This document shows positions 41,929 through 52,211 of a stretch of 64,000 nt of DNA, one piece after another. Below the pieces are notes generated by a model. The model saw only the letters and a program-made list of their open reading frames with translations. It had not been told where the DNA came from and made no database searches. Position 1 is the stretch's first letter, and each line of letters begins with the position of its first letter. The stretch comes from Variovorax paradoxus (GTDB lineage Bacteria > Pseudomonadota > Gammaproteobacteria > Burkholderiales > Burkholderiaceae_C), in contig NZ_JAUSXL010000002.1 of the NCBI RefSeq assembly GCF_030815975.1, positions 5,255,886 to 5,319,885 of the forward strand. Direction: 5' to 3'. The position numbers and the translations under genes are program-made.

Positions 41929-43529
41929 CGATCACGCCTTCGAGCGGCTGCAGCACCAGCTCGCCAGCCACCGTTCCGGTCCGCTCCGTGTGGGTCGAGG
42001 CCAGCACCACCACTTCCGCTGGCAGCAGTTCGGGGTCCACCCTGGTCTCGGCGGTGGCGAAGTTCAGCAGCACGATCAGCCGCCTTGTTCCAGACGTTCT
42101 TGCATAGGCCAGCACGTCGGCGCCCGCATCGAGTTGCTCATGGCTTCCTTCGTGCAGCGCGGACTCGTGGCGACGCAGCGCGATGAGCCGCTTGTAGAGC
42201 TGCAGCATCGAGGCCGGATCGGCCAGCTGCGACTCCACGTTGCGCATGCCCCAGTCGCCGCCAAGGCGCAGCCATGGCGTGCCGTCGGTAAAGCCCGCGG
42301 CATGCGCGCGGCTCCACTGCATGGGCGTGCGCTGCGGATCGCGCCCGAGGCCCTTGCCTGGTTCGTTCTTCTCGAACGGGTCCTGCACTTCGCCGGGCGG
42401 AATGGGAACGTCGGTCAGGCCGATCTCGTCGCCGTAATAGAGCGTGGGTGTGCCGCGCAGCGTCAGGAGCAGCATCGCCGCGAGCCGCGCGCGCTCCTGG
42501 CCCACGCGGCTCGCGATGCGCGGCTTGTCGTGGTTGCCGAGCACCCAGTTGGGCGCCGCGCCATGTGGCAATGCGGCTTCGTAGGTGCGCACGATGCGGT
42601 CGATCTCGACGGCATGCCACGGCGCCGCGATGAGCTGGAAGTTGAACGGCAGTTGCACGCCCTGCAGCAGGCCTTCGGACGTGAGTCCGTAGTAGGCCAT
42701 GAGCCGCTCGAGCGGAAGATAGAGTTCGCCGATCAGTACCCTGGCCGACGCCTCGTCGCTGAACGCATCGACCACGCGGCGCAACTCGGCGACGATCTCC
42801 TGCATCTCGGGGCGGTCCGTCGTGTAGAGCGCAAGCAGCTGGTGCGAGGGGTCCTGCCCCGGCTGGAAGGACGGGTTCGGCGGGTTGTCGCGGAACTGGT
42901 CGTCCTTGACGAGGTGGTACAGCACGTCGATGCGAAAGCCATCCACCCCGCGCCGCAGCCAGAAGCGCAGCACCTCGTACATCGCCTCGCGCACCTCGCG
43001 ATTGCGCCAGTTGAGGTCGGGCTGTTCCTTCAGGAAGGAGTGGCAGTAGTACTGGCCGCTCGCTTCGTCGAAGGTCCATGCCGGACCGCCGAAATTGCTG
43101 AGCCAGTTGTTCGGCGGGCCGCCATCCGGCGCCGGGTCGCGCCAGAGATACCAGTCGCGCTTGGGGCTGGTACGCGAGGCGCGGCTCTGCACGAACCACG
43201 GGTGCTGGTCGGAGGTGTGGTTGGGCACGAAGTCCAGCACCAGCTTCAAGCCCGCGCGCCCCGCATTCCGCCGCGAGCGCATCGAAGTCTTCGAGCGTGC
43301 CGAAGCGCGGATCGATGTTGCAGTAGTCGGATATGTCGTACCCGAAGTCGGCCATTGGTGAGGGGTAGATCGGCGATATCCAGACGGCATCCACGCCAAG
43401 CTCGACCAGATAATCGAGCCGCTTGCGGATGCCGCGCAGGTCGCCGATGCCGTCTCCATCGCTGTCCTGGAACGAACGCGGATAGATCTGATAGACGATT
43501 CCGTTCTTCCACCAAGCATCGGCCGACAT
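41918..43529 (-). pseudogene. GH13 alpha-glucosidase (oligo-1,6-glucosidase-like), interrupted by a single-base frameshift
   Basis: The gene starts at the ATG at 43529 (AGGA upstream) with [24 protein letters not shown] and [20 protein letters not shown], then shifts frame at about 43251-43262. There a CCC/CCCC run on the plus strand appears one base too long: removing one base joins GARG to [19 protein letters not shown]. The C-terminal frame then carries all catalytic parts: [33 protein letters not shown] and RTPMQWS. Undisturbed it would be about 536 residues, hydrolysing maltose, isomaltose or trehalose-like glucosides. As written it is broken; a sequencing error in the homopolymer would restore it. 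It is divergent from a second GH13 gene, with 60 bases between. Confidence 0.8.
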
Positions 43530-43589
43530 CGAGTTTCCTTTCGTGTGTTCCGTGTTTGCGAGGTTCCGATCTTCAGGAGGTTCCCCGGC

Positions 43590-45254
43590 ATGATCAACGA
43601 CCTTTGGTACAAAAACGCCGTGGTGTATTGCCTCTCCGTAGGAACCTTCATGGACTCCAACGGCGACGGCTGCGGCGACTTCGAGGGGCTGACACGGCGG
43701 CTGGAGTATCTTCACGGCCTGGGTGTCACCACCTTGTGGCTGATGCCCTTCCATCCTTCGCCGGGGCGGGACGACGGCTACGATGTTTCGGACTTTTACA
43801 ACGTCGATCCCCGCTTCGGCACGCTCGGCGACTTCGTCGAATTCACGCATTCGGCTTCGCGCCTGGGCATGCGCGTGCTGATGGACTTGGTGGTGAACCA
43901 CACCTCGGACCAGCACCCGTGGTTCCAGCAGGCGCACAAGGACCGGAACTCAAAATATCACAACTGGTACGTATGGTCCGACAGGAAGCCGCCCCGCTAC
44001 ACCGATGGCGTGGTTTTCCCGGGCGTGCAGAAATCGACCTGGACCTTCGACAAGACCGCCAGGCGCTGGTACTTCCACCGCTTCTATGAATTCCAGCCCG
44101 ACCTGAATACGGCCAACCCCGAAGTGCAGGCGGAGATCCTGAAGATCATGGGCTTCTGGACCCAGATGGGCGTGTCCGGTTTTCGCATGGACGCCGTGCC
44201 TTTCGTGATCGGCGCGAAGGGCGCGAGGGTCGTGCGCCCGACGGAGAAGTTCGACATGCTGCGGCAGTTCCGCGAGCTGCTCCAATGGCGCCGCGGCGAT
44301 GCCATCATTCTTGCCGAGGCCAACGTGCTGCCCAGGACCAACATGGCCTACTTCGGCGACGAAGGCGAGCGGCTTCACATGATGTTCAACTTTCCGGTCA
44401 ACCAGAACCTGTTCTACGCGATGGCTGTCGGCGACTCGCGGCCGCTGGCCAAGGCGCTCGAGGCCACCAGGGCGCGTCCTGCTACATCGCAATGGGGCAT
44501 ATTCCTGCGCAACCACGACGAGCTCGACCTGGGGCGCCTGCGGGCATCGCAGCGCCAGCGCGTGTTCGCCGCCTTCGGCCCCGAAAAGGACATGCAGCTG
44601 TACGACCGCGGCATACGCCGCAGGCTGGCACCGATGCTCGGCGGCAACCGGCGGCGCCTCGAACTGGCCTACAGCCTGATGCTCACATTGCCCGGCACGC
44701 CGGTGATCCGCTACGGCGACGAGATCGGCATGGGCGACGACCTGAGCCTGCCGGAGCGCAACTGCGCGCGCACGCCCATGCAGTGGTCCAACGAGCGCCA
44801 GGGCGGATTCACCACCTCATCGAAGCCGGTGCTTCCGGTGATCACGGGCGGCGCGTATGGTTTCGAGCACGTGAACGTGGCGGCGCAGCGGCGCGATCCC
44901 GATTCGATGCTCAACTGGATGGAGCGCGTCTTTCGCATGCGAAAGGAAGTGCCCGAGATCGGATGGGGCGACTTCGAGGTGATTCCGAACGAGGAGCGCG
45001 CGGTGCTCGTCATGCGCTACGAATGGCGAGGCAACGCGGCGGTCTTCGTCCACAACCTGGGCGACAGTCCGCTGGAGATAAAGCTCGGGGCCAGGACACT
45101 CGGCAGGCATGGCGGGCAGCTGATCAACCTGCTCTCGAACGCGCACAGCCGCGCCAACTCGAAGGGGAAGCACTGCATGCTTCTGGAGCCCTACGGCTAC
45201 CGATGGTTCCGTGTCGGCCCGCTCGACTACCTGCTCAAGCGCGAGGAGATGTGA
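43590..45254 (+). CDS. GH13 trehalose synthase-like / alpha-amylase family protein
   Basis: A 554-residue GH13 protein. It follows the trehalose synthase pattern ([56 protein letters not shown]), with Asp in [12 protein letters not shown] (about 196), Glu in ILAEANVLP (about 241) and [10 protein letters not shown] (about 308). It lacks the maltokinase part and differs from the TreS of the main operon, for example [16 protein letters not shown] replaced by [20 protein letters not shown] residues. AGGAGG lies 9 bases before the ATG. Activity could be trehalose/maltose isomerase or another glucoside transferase. It is divergent from the frameshifted glucosidase and followed after 103 bases by a diguanylate cyclase. 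Confidence 0.85.
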   Translation: MINDLWYKNAVVYCLSVGTFMDSNGDGCGDFEGLTRRLEYLHGLGVTTLWLMPFHPSPGRDDGYDVSDFYNVDPRFGTLGDFVEFTHSASRLGMRVLMDLVVNHTSDQHPWFQQAHKDRNSKYHNWYVWSDRKPPRYTDGVVFPGVQKSTWTFDKTARRWYFHRFYEFQPDLNTANPEVQAEILKIMGFWTQMGVSGFRMDAVPFVIGAKGARVVRPTEKFDMLRQFRELLQWRRGDAIILAEANVLPRTNMAYFGDEGERLHMMFNFPVNQNLFYAMAVGDSRPLAKALEATRARPATSQWGIFLRNHDELDLGRLRASQRQRVFAAFGPEKDMQLYDRGIRRRLAPMLGGNRRRLELAYSLMLTLPGTPVIRYGDEIGMGDDLSLPERNCARTPMQWSNERQGGFTTSSKPVLPVITGGAYGFEHVNVAAQRRDPDSMLNWMERVFRMRKEVPEIGWGDFEVIPNEERAVLVMRYEWRGNAAVFVHNLGDSPLEIKLGARTLGRHGGQLINLLSNAHSRANSKGKHCMLLEPYGYRWFRVGPLDYLLKREEM

Positions 45255-45357
45255 GGCGCGCCGTTGCCGCGCGGGCCATGGGGGATTGCGCGAAGCGGGG
45301 CGAGCTCCGCATCTGACACACTACATGCGCAGCGCGGACCCCTCGCGATGCACGTCC

Positions 45358-48300
45358 ATGCCAATGAACTTACCTGGTCTTCGGAACATCCGCATCAGCC
45401 TGAACACTCGCTTGAGCCTCGGCGTTGCCGCGGTGGTGTTGGCGGCCACCTTCGCCATTGCGACGGTTGCCCTGCAGCTGGTCAAGACCAGCATGAAGGC
45501 CTCGATCGAAAGCGAAACGTTCGCGCGCCTGTCGGCCATTGCAAACACGGTAGGCCAGAAGTTCGTCAGCCGCCGCACCCTGCTGGAGACCTTCGCCGAC
45601 AGCGTGGCATCGAACGAATTCCCGGATGCGGCGGCGTTGCAGGCCTTCCTCGAGCGGCATCCATCGCTTCGCAAAGCCTTCAGCAACGTTGCGTTCTTCA
45701 CGGCCGACGGCGACCTGATCGCCAGCTTGAACGGAGCGCAGCAGCCCGGCAGGGTGAACATCAAGGACCGCCCGTACTTCCAGCAAACGATCGCCTCGCG
45801 GGCCGGCGTAATCTCCGAACCCTATCTCAACCGTCTGAGCGGCCTGGCGCAGATTGCCATGACCGAACCGGTGCAGGATGCCGCCGGCCATGTGAGGTAC
45901 GTGATCTCGGGCGCCCTCAACCTGAACGACCGCAACATCCTGGGCGAGCTCGCCGACGTGAAGTTCGGCGAAACGGGTTATCTGTTCATCACCAGCACGG
46001 AAGGTGTCGTGATCGATCATCCGCGTACCGAGCGCATCATCAACCAGACGGGCTTGAAGGGGGTGGGCAATCCCGAGATCGAACGTCCGATCGAAGGCTA
46101 CGAAGGCGCGGCCGAAGGCGTCAACCATGCCGGCGTGCACGGCCTGTATGCCTTCAAGCGCGTCCAGCAGACGAACTGGGTGCTGGGGTCCATGTATCCG
46201 AGCGCGGAGGCATTCGCACGGGTCGGCGCCATCGAGCGTTCGGCCTGGATCGGCACCGTGGTGCTCGCGATGTTCGCGGGGGCCATTGCAATGGGCCTGG
46301 TGCGCCGGCAGCTCAGGCCGCTCACGCATCTGCACCGGCATATGCTCGACGTGGACAACCCGGCCCTGGAAACGGCCGTGCCGCGCACCTATCCGCACGA
46401 CGAGATCGGCGACATCGCGCGCACCTTCGACACGCTGATGCGGCAGCGCAAATCGAGCGAGAAGTTCCTGCGCGACATCACCGACAACCTCCCCGCGATG
46501 GTGTCGCATGTGGATGCGCAGGGCCGCTACACCTTCGTGAACGCCTCGCTGTGCAGGAAGTTCGACCGCGGCGCGGCCCAGCTGATCGGCCGCACGGCGC
46601 AGAACATCGGCGACGATGAAGCGGTGGATGCCGCCGTCCGGCGCGTGCTGGCCGGCGAGGCCGTCAGCTTCGAAAGCCGGGGCAAGGCCGAGCACGGCGA
46701 TGAAGACCGCTACTTCCAGACCGAACTCATTCCCGACCGCGACCAGGCCGGCCAGATTCGCGGCTACTACGCCATGGCCTCCGACGTGACCGAGCGCAAG
46801 CGAATCGAATTCAGCCTGGCCCACAGCGAAGCCCAGGTTCGTGTCATTGCGGACAACATCCCTGCCCTGGTCTCGCACGTCGATTCGTCTCTCAGGTACA
46901 CCTTCGTCAACGCACAGATCAGGGCGCTGCACACGGACAAGGCGCTGATTGGCCAATCGATGCCGGAGGTTCGCGGCCCCTCGGATTTCGCGGTGGTGGC
47001 GTCCGCGTACGAGCACGCGCTGGCCGGCGAAACGGTGGTCATCGAGAAAGCCGGCGATCCCGCGCTGGGCATCGGCAACCGGACCTTCAAGGCCCACTAC
47101 ATCCCCGACCGGGACGCGGACGGCGTGGTGCAGGGGGTGTTCGCCATGACCTTCGACATCACCGACGAGGTGAACATACGCAAGGCCCTGACCGAACAGG
47201 AGAAGCGCCTGCGCGACGTGACCGACAGCATCCCGGCGCTGGTGGGCTACTTCGACAGCAAGGAGAACTGCCTCTTCGTCAACAGCCGGGCCAGGCGAAT
47301 GGCCGGCCTGGGCGACGGCCCGCTCGACGGCGTCACCCTGCGCTCGGCCCTGGGCAAGGCGGTGCACGGGCAGATCCGGCCCTATCTTCCGCTGGTGCGC
47401 GAGGGCAAGTCGGTGCGCTTTCCGATCCAGGCGCCGTTCGATGGAAAGGATGGCTATTTCCAGGTCAATCTGGTGGCCGACGTGGACCTGCAGGCCAACA
47501 AGCTCGTCGGCTTCTATCTCATGACCTTCAACATCACGGCGCTGAAGCGGGCGGAGCTGCGGCAGGCCGAGAGCGAAAGGCGCCTGCGCACCATCACCGA
47601 CAACCTGCCGGCACTCATCACCTACATCGACCGCGACGAGAAGATCACCTTTGCCAATGCCACCTACCGCGAATGGCTCGGCGTGGAACCCGCCGGCATC
47701 CTGGGCCGCCACTTGAGCGAGGTCGCGGGCCCCGAACTCTATCTCTCGCGCAAGCCCATGATCGCGCATGCGCTGGCGGGCGAGCGCGTGGAGTTCGAGG
47801 CGCAGACCCGGACCCAGGGTGTCGACCGAACCACCCGCGTGAGCTACGTGCCCGACATCGGCCCCGACGGCAGCACGCGCGGCATCTTTTCGCTGAGCCT
47901 GGACATCAGCGCGTTGAAGGCGGTGGAGCGCAAGCTGAGCGACCTGGCACGGGTGGATACGCTCACCGGGCTCGCGAACCGGCTCGCCTTCAACGAGTTC
48001 CTGCCCGGCGCCATCGCCCGCGCGCAGCGTTCGGGCCATGCGCTGGCGGTGCTGTTTCTCGATGTGGATCACTTCAAGACCATCAACGACACGCTCGGCC
48101 ATGCCACCGGGGACGGCGTGCTGGGGGAATATGCGCGGCGCCTGCTGGCCAGCGTGCGAACCACCGACACCGTGGCGCGCCTGGCCGGCGACGAGTTCGT
48201 GGTCGTGCTGGAGAGCGTGCACACGCGGGAAGCCGCCGTGGCCGTCGCGCGCAAGATCGTCCAGCAGGTCGGCACCGCCGCCTTCGAGGTGGACGGCCGC

Positions 48301-48447
48301 AGCCTGAAGGTCACGACCAGCATCGGCATCGCCTTCCACCAGGCGGCCGACGCCCCGGTCGGCGCCGCCGATCTGCTGGCGCGCGCCGACGCCGCGCTCT
48401 ATCGCGCAAAGGCCGCGGGGCGCAACACCTTCGGCTTCTCCGATTGA
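45358..48447 (+). CDS. membrane-bound multi-PAS diguanylate cyclase
   Basis: A 1029-residue signalling protein. A first helix (about 12-36) is followed by a periplasmic Cache sensor (about 40-290, with RPYFQQTIASRAGVISEPY and GETGYLFITSTEGVVIDHP), a second helix and HAMP (about 298-375), then four PAS units, each beginning ITDNLPA- or DSIPA-like (about 380, 500, 620, 745), and a C-terminal GGDEF domain. The active-site signature reads AGDEF (about residue 943), a variant found in active cyclases, and RTTD five residues before it is the inhibitory I-site. It makes cyclic-di-GMP from GTP. No ribosome site is clear: ATG 45358, 45364 or 45325. Confidence 0.85.
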   Translation: MPMNLPGLRNIRISLNTRLSLGVAAVVLAATFAIATVALQLVKTSMKASIESETFARLSAIANTVGQKFVSRRTLLETFADSVASNEFPDAAALQAFLERHPSLRKAFSNVAFFTADGDLIASLNGAQQPGRVNIKDRPYFQQTIASRAGVISEPYLNRLSGLAQIAMTEPVQDAAGHVRYVISGALNLNDRNILGELADVKFGETGYLFITSTEGVVIDHPRTERIINQTGLKGVGNPEIERPIEGYEGAAEGVNHAGVHGLYAFKRVQQTNWVLGSMYPSAEAFARVGAIERSAWIGTVVLAMFAGAIAMGLVRRQLRPLTHLHRHMLDVDNPALETAVPRTYPHDEIGDIARTFDTLMRQRKSSEKFLRDITDNLPAMVSHVDAQGRYTFVNASLCRKFDRGAAQLIGRTAQNIGDDEAVDAAVRRVLAGEAVSFESRGKAEHGDEDRYFQTELIPDRDQAGQIRGYYAMASDVTERKRIEFSLAHSEAQVRVIADNIPALVSHVDSSLRYTFVNAQIRALHTDKALIGQSMPEVRGPSDFAVVASAYEHALAGETVVIEKAGDPALGIGNRTFKAHYIPDRDADGVVQGVFAMTFDITDEVNIRKALTEQEKRLRDVTDSIPALVGYFDSKENCLFVNSRARRMAGLGDGPLDGVTLRSALGKAVHGQIRPYLPLVREGKSVRFPIQAPFDGKDGYFQVNLVADVDLQANKLVGFYLMTFNITALKRAELRQAESERRLRTITDNLPALITYIDRDEKITFANATYREWLGVEPAGILGRHLSEVAGPELYLSRKPMIAHALAGERVEFEAQTRTQGVDRTTRVSYVPDIGPDGSTRGIFSLSLDISALKAVERKLSDLARVDTLTGLANRLAFNEFLPGAIARAQRSGHALAVLFLDVDHFKTINDTLGHATGDGVLGEYARRLLASVRTTDTVARLAGDEFVVVLESVHTREAAVAVARKIVQQVGTAAFEVDGRSLKVTTSIGIAFHQAADAPVGAADLLARADAALYRAKAAGRNTFGFSD

Positions 48448-48555
48448 GAACTTTGGTAGCCGTTGCGCATGCGTTCGTGCGCGGCAGCGGGCGCATCCCT
48501 GCTGACAAGCCCGCCCGGGCGGCCTCAGAATCCTCCTCACAGGAGAAATCACTTC

Positions 48556-50467
48556 ATGTCCCCCACCGAAATCGTCACGCCCGAGCAATTGCTGCACGCA
48601 CTGGAGGTTCAGAGCCACATGCCGATCCTGCGCATCGGCCAGGCCCTCATGGCCCTGGGCCTGCTCAACGAAGAGCAGCTGCGCGCCGGCCTGGCACAGC
48701 AGCAGCTCGACCGCAGCGTGCCGCTGGGCGAAACCCTGGTGCGCATGGCGCGTGGTGACGCGGGCCCAGCTGCAGACCGCGCTGGTGCGCAAGATGGGTT
48801 ATCCGCTCGTGAACCTGCACGAGTTTCCGGTTGCCGTGGACGCCTTGCGCACCATCAGCCATGGCGTCGCGCGGCGCCTGCAGGTGATGCCGCTCATGGT
48901 CCATGAGGGACGCCTCATCCTCGCGATGGACGATCCGGCCAGCCGCCACGCGGCCGTCGACGAAGTGGAGTTCATCAGCCAGAAGAAGGTGGTGCCGGTG
49001 ATCGGCGAATGCCTGGTGCTGGACACCGTGCTCTACAAGGCCTACGGCAAGATCGGCACCGAGTCGGCCGACCCGACCATCGTCCACGATCCCTCGCGGC
49101 CGCTCGACTTCGACATGGGCAGCGCCGGCACCGGAGCCGGCACCGGCACCAGCGACCTGCTGGTCACCCTCGAGAAGGAGCGTCCCGCGCCGGCCGTCGA
49201 GGAAGAAGGCATCGAGCAATCGGACAACTCGCTGGTGCGCATGATCAACAGCATGATCGTGGACGCGCACCGCGAAGGCGTGTCGGACATCCACATCGAA
49301 AGCTATCCGGGCAAGGAAAAGACCCGCATCCGGTTTCGCCGCGATGGGCGGCTGCACACCCACCTGGAGCTGCCGGCCAGCTACCGCAACGCGGTGGTAG
49401 CGCGCGTGAAGATCATGTGCGACCTGGACATCAGCGAAAAGCGCAAGCCCCAGGACGGCAAGATCAATTTCGCCAAATATTCGCCGCAGCACCGCATCGA
49501 GTTGCGCGTGGCCACCATTCCCACTGCCAACGGGCTGGAAGACGTGGTGATGCGCATCCTGGCTTCGGCCAAGCCTGTTGCGCTCGACAAGCTCGGGCTT
49601 TCGCCGCGCAATCTCTCGGAGCTCACCAAGGCCGTGGAGCGCCCCTACGGCATGGTGCTGTGCGTCGGGCCCACGGGTTCGGGCAAGACCACCACGCTGC
49701 ATTCGGCACTGATGCACATCAACACGCCGGAGCGAAAGATCTGGACCGCCGAAGATCCGATCGAAATCACCCAGCCCGGCCTGCGCCAGGTGCAGGTGAA
49801 CCCGCGCATCGACTGGACCTTTGCCAAGGCGCTGCGGGCCTTCGTGCGCGCCGATCCGGACGTGATCATGGTCGGCGAGATCCGCGATGAGGAAACGGCC
49901 CGTACGGCCATCGAGGCCTCGCTCACGGGCCACCTGGTGCTTTCCACGCTGCACACCAACAGCGCACCCGAAACCGTGACGCGGCTGCTGGACATGGGAA
50001 TGGATCCCTTCAACTTCGCGGACTCGCTGCTCGCGGTGCTCGCGCAGCGGCTGGTGCGCCGCCTGTGCAGCCGTTGCGTCCAGAGCCGCCCCATGCGCCC
50101 CGAGGAGATCGAGGAGCTGCTGGCCGACTACATGCACGCGTTCGCGGGGCAGGAGGCGCCGACCGAACGCGAGGCCGTGCGCAGCACCTGGCACGGCCAC
50201 CACAGCCGCGACGGCCAGCTGCTGGCCTTTGCGAGCCCCGGATGCACCCACTGCGACAACACCGGCTTCAGCGGCCGCGTGGGCATTCACGAACTGATGG
50301 TGATCTCCAGGACGCTGCGCCGCCTGGTGCAGAGCGGCGCCCGCGCCGAGGAACTGCAGGAAGCCGCAATGCGCGAAGGCATGCGCACCCTGCGCCAGGA
50401 CGGCATCGACAAGGTCCTGTCGGGGCAGACCACCATCGAGGAGGTCCGTGCAACCAGCAATGCGTGA
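48556..50467 (+). pseudogene. GspE/PilB/MshE-like secretion ATPase, interrupted by a single-base frameshift
   Basis: The ATG at 48556 (AGGAG upstream) opens MSPTEIVTPEQLLHALEVQ, then the MshEN motif RIGQALMALGLLNEEQLRAGLAQQ and the beginning of a second, PLGETLVRM. At about 48746-48752 one extra base in GGCGCG shifts the frame; the rest (VVTRAQLQTALVRKMGYPLV) continues from GTG 48752 to 50467. The ATPase part is complete: Walker A GPTGSGKTTT, Walker B VIMVGEIRDEET, TLHTN, and a zinc-type CSRC...CTHC pair near the end. Intact, it would be about 636 residues and would bind cyclic-di-GMP through MshEN. A short ATPase starting at the GTG is possible but would lack the sensor's first motif. Confidence 0.75.
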
Positions 50468-50476
50468 GGCGGCGCC

Positions 50477-51223
50477 TCAGGCAGCGTCCCACGCCACGGC
50501 TGGCAGCATCGCGATGCCGGGCCTCGCGAACAGGTAGCCCTGGAACAGGTCCACGCCCAGCGCCCGGAGCGCGTGAACCTCTTGCGAAGCCTCGACGCCT
50601 TCGGCCACCACCCGGATGCCGAGCTCGTCGCAGGTGCCCACGAAGCCTTTCACGATGCTGAGCCGGACCGGGTCGTTGTGGATGTTGCGCACCAGGCCCA
50701 TGTCGATCTTCACCACGTCGGGCTGGAAGCCGGCCAGCAGCTCGAAGCCCGCATAGGCGGCGCCGAAGTCGTCGATGGCGGAGGTGAAGCCGTAGTCCTT
50801 GTAAGCGCGGAACACCGCCGCCAGCGCGGGCAGGTCGGCCACGCGTTCGCCTTCGGTGATCTCGAACATCAGGTGGTTCACCGGAAAATTGCAGCGCTGC
50901 GCGGCCACCATGGCGGTATGAAAGCACTCGTCCTGCCGCCCGGCCACGTCGTTGGGCAGAATGTTGAGGCTCAGCCGCGTCTCCATGCCCAGTGCGGAGG
51001 CGGTCTCGATGGCTTTCACCCGGCACGCCTCGTGAAATGCAAAACGGTGCCGCGGATTCACGCGCGAAAGAACCTCGAAGGCGCCCTCTCCCGACGTGCC
51101 GCGCACCAAGGCTTCGTGCGCGAAGACTTCGCGCCGCTCGAAATCCACGATCGGCTGGAAGGCCATGACGAACCCGTCATCGAAGCCGGGAAAGCAGGCA
51201 TCTGCCGTTGTTCCGATGGTCAC
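50477..51223 (-). CDS. EAL-domain cyclic-di-GMP phosphodiesterase
   Basis: A 248-residue protein that consists almost entirely of one EAL domain. The catalytic set is present: EALVRG, LNILPND, MFEITEGE, SAIDDFGAAYAG, VVKIDMGLV, VVAEGVEA and LFQGYLFARP. It should hydrolyse cyclic-di-GMP to pGpG. There is no sensor domain in the chain. The start is taken as the GTG at 51223; the preceding frame lacks a start codon. A short upstream frame (51300-51222) ends in a GTGA overlap with this GTG and could couple translation. It is convergent with the ATPase gene at a distance of 9 bases. Confidence 0.88.
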   Translation of the reverse strand: MTIGTTADACFPGFDDGFVMAFQPIVDFERREVFAHEALVRGTSGEGAFEVLSRVNPRHRFAFHEACRVKAIETASALGMETRLSLNILPNDVAGRQDECFHTAMVAAQRCNFPVNHLMFEITEGERVADLPALAAVFRAYKDYGFTSAIDDFGAAYAGFELLAGFQPDVVKIDMGLVRNIHNDPVRLSIVKGFVGTCDELGIRVVAEGVEASQEVHALRALGVDLFQGYLFARPGIAMLPAVAWDAA

Positions 51224-51312
51224 TGGAGTGGATCTCGCGGGAAAGGGGGCACGTTGTTCAGGCTGCTCGATGAGTGCGTAAATGTAACTCTTTCGTCCAC
51301 AATCCTCCCTGA

Positions 51313-52095
51313 TCAGCCTGCCGGCATGTCGAGCTCGACCCAGACCGGCGCGTGGTCGCTCGCCCCGGGCCGCCCGCGCACCTCGCGGTCCACGTTCGCA
51401 TCGGCCAAGAGGGGCGCGAGTTCGCGGTTGAGCAGCAGGTGGTCGATGCGCAGGCCGGCATTGCGCGGCCAGCGGTTGCGCCAGTAGTCCCAATAGGTGT
51501 AGATCGCCTCGTCGGGATGGCGCGCACGGATCGCGTCGGTCCATCCCTGCTTCAGCAGGCGGGCGAAGGCCGCGCGGCTTTCCGGCTGCAGCAAGGCGTC
51601 GTCGCGCCATGAAGCCGGGTTGTAGATGTCCGCATCGGTGGGCACCACGTTGAAGTCGCCGGCCAGCACCGCCGGCATGCCGCAGCCGAAGAGAAGGCGC
51701 GCATGGGCATTCAGCCGCTCGAACCATTCGAGCTTGTAGTCGAACTTGGGGCCGGGCTGCGGATTGCCGTTGGGCAGGTACAGGCAGCCGACGATCACGC
51801 CGCCCACCACCGCTTCGAGATAGCGGCTCTGGCTGTCGTCGGAGTTTCCGTCTAGCCCGCGGCCGGTTTCGATCGGCTCCCTTCCGCGCGCCAGAATGGC
51901 CACGCCGTTCCATGCGCGCTGGCCGTGGTACACCACGCCGTAGCCCGCCTCGCGGATTGCCGCGGCGGGAAAATTCTGGTCCGGCGATTTCAGCTCCTGC
52001 AGGCAGGCCACGTCCGGACGGGACTCGGCCAGCCACTCCAGCAGGAGCGGAAGCCGGCCGTTGACGCCGTTGACGTTGAAGGTCGCGATCTTCAT
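51313..52095 (-). CDS. xth: exodeoxyribonuclease III
   Basis: A 260-residue AP endonuclease/exonuclease III. It has MKIATFNVNGVNGRL (Asn metal region), ACLQELKSPDQNFP (catalytic Glu), VVGCLYLPNGNP (Tyr), AGDFNVVPTDADIY, and a final GASDHAPVWVEL (Asp-His pair). It acts in base-excision repair on abasic and oxidised DNA ends. The start at 52095 is the conserved methionine of the family; the ribosome site is weak, and the frame is open to 52134. It lies between the EAL gene (89-base gap) and the arsenic genes on the same strand. Confidence 0.95.
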   Translation of the reverse strand: MKIATFNVNGVNGRLPLLLEWLAESRPDVACLQELKSPDQNFPAAAIREAGYGVVYHGQRAWNGVAILARGREPIETGRGLDGNSDDSQSRYLEAVVGGVIVGCLYLPNGNPQPGPKFDYKLEWFERLNAHARLLFGCGMPAVLAGDFNVVPTDADIYNPASWRDDALLQPESRAAFARLLKQGWTDAIRARHPDEAIYTYWDYWRNRWPRNAGLRIDHLLLNRELAPLLADANVDREVRGRPGASDHAPVWVELDMPAG

Positions 52096-52211
52096 GGGCG
52101 CTGCTGCATGGAACGAGCGGGTTGGCCGGATCATGGCCCCAAAGCCGCCCCGGCCATGTCGGAGAACACGCCCTGCAGGGGCAGCGCCAGCGCCTCTTCA
52201 ACCCATGGCCG

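Noticed and set aside
48746..48752. Programmed ribosomal frameshift in the ATPase gene
   Set aside because: No slippery heptamer or downstream structure of the known kinds is visible; a base insertion explains it more simply.
45370..48792. Minus-strand open frame (1140 codons) opposite the diguanylate cyclase
   Set aside because: Antisense noise; the plus strand has Cache, PAS and AGDEF motifs in order.
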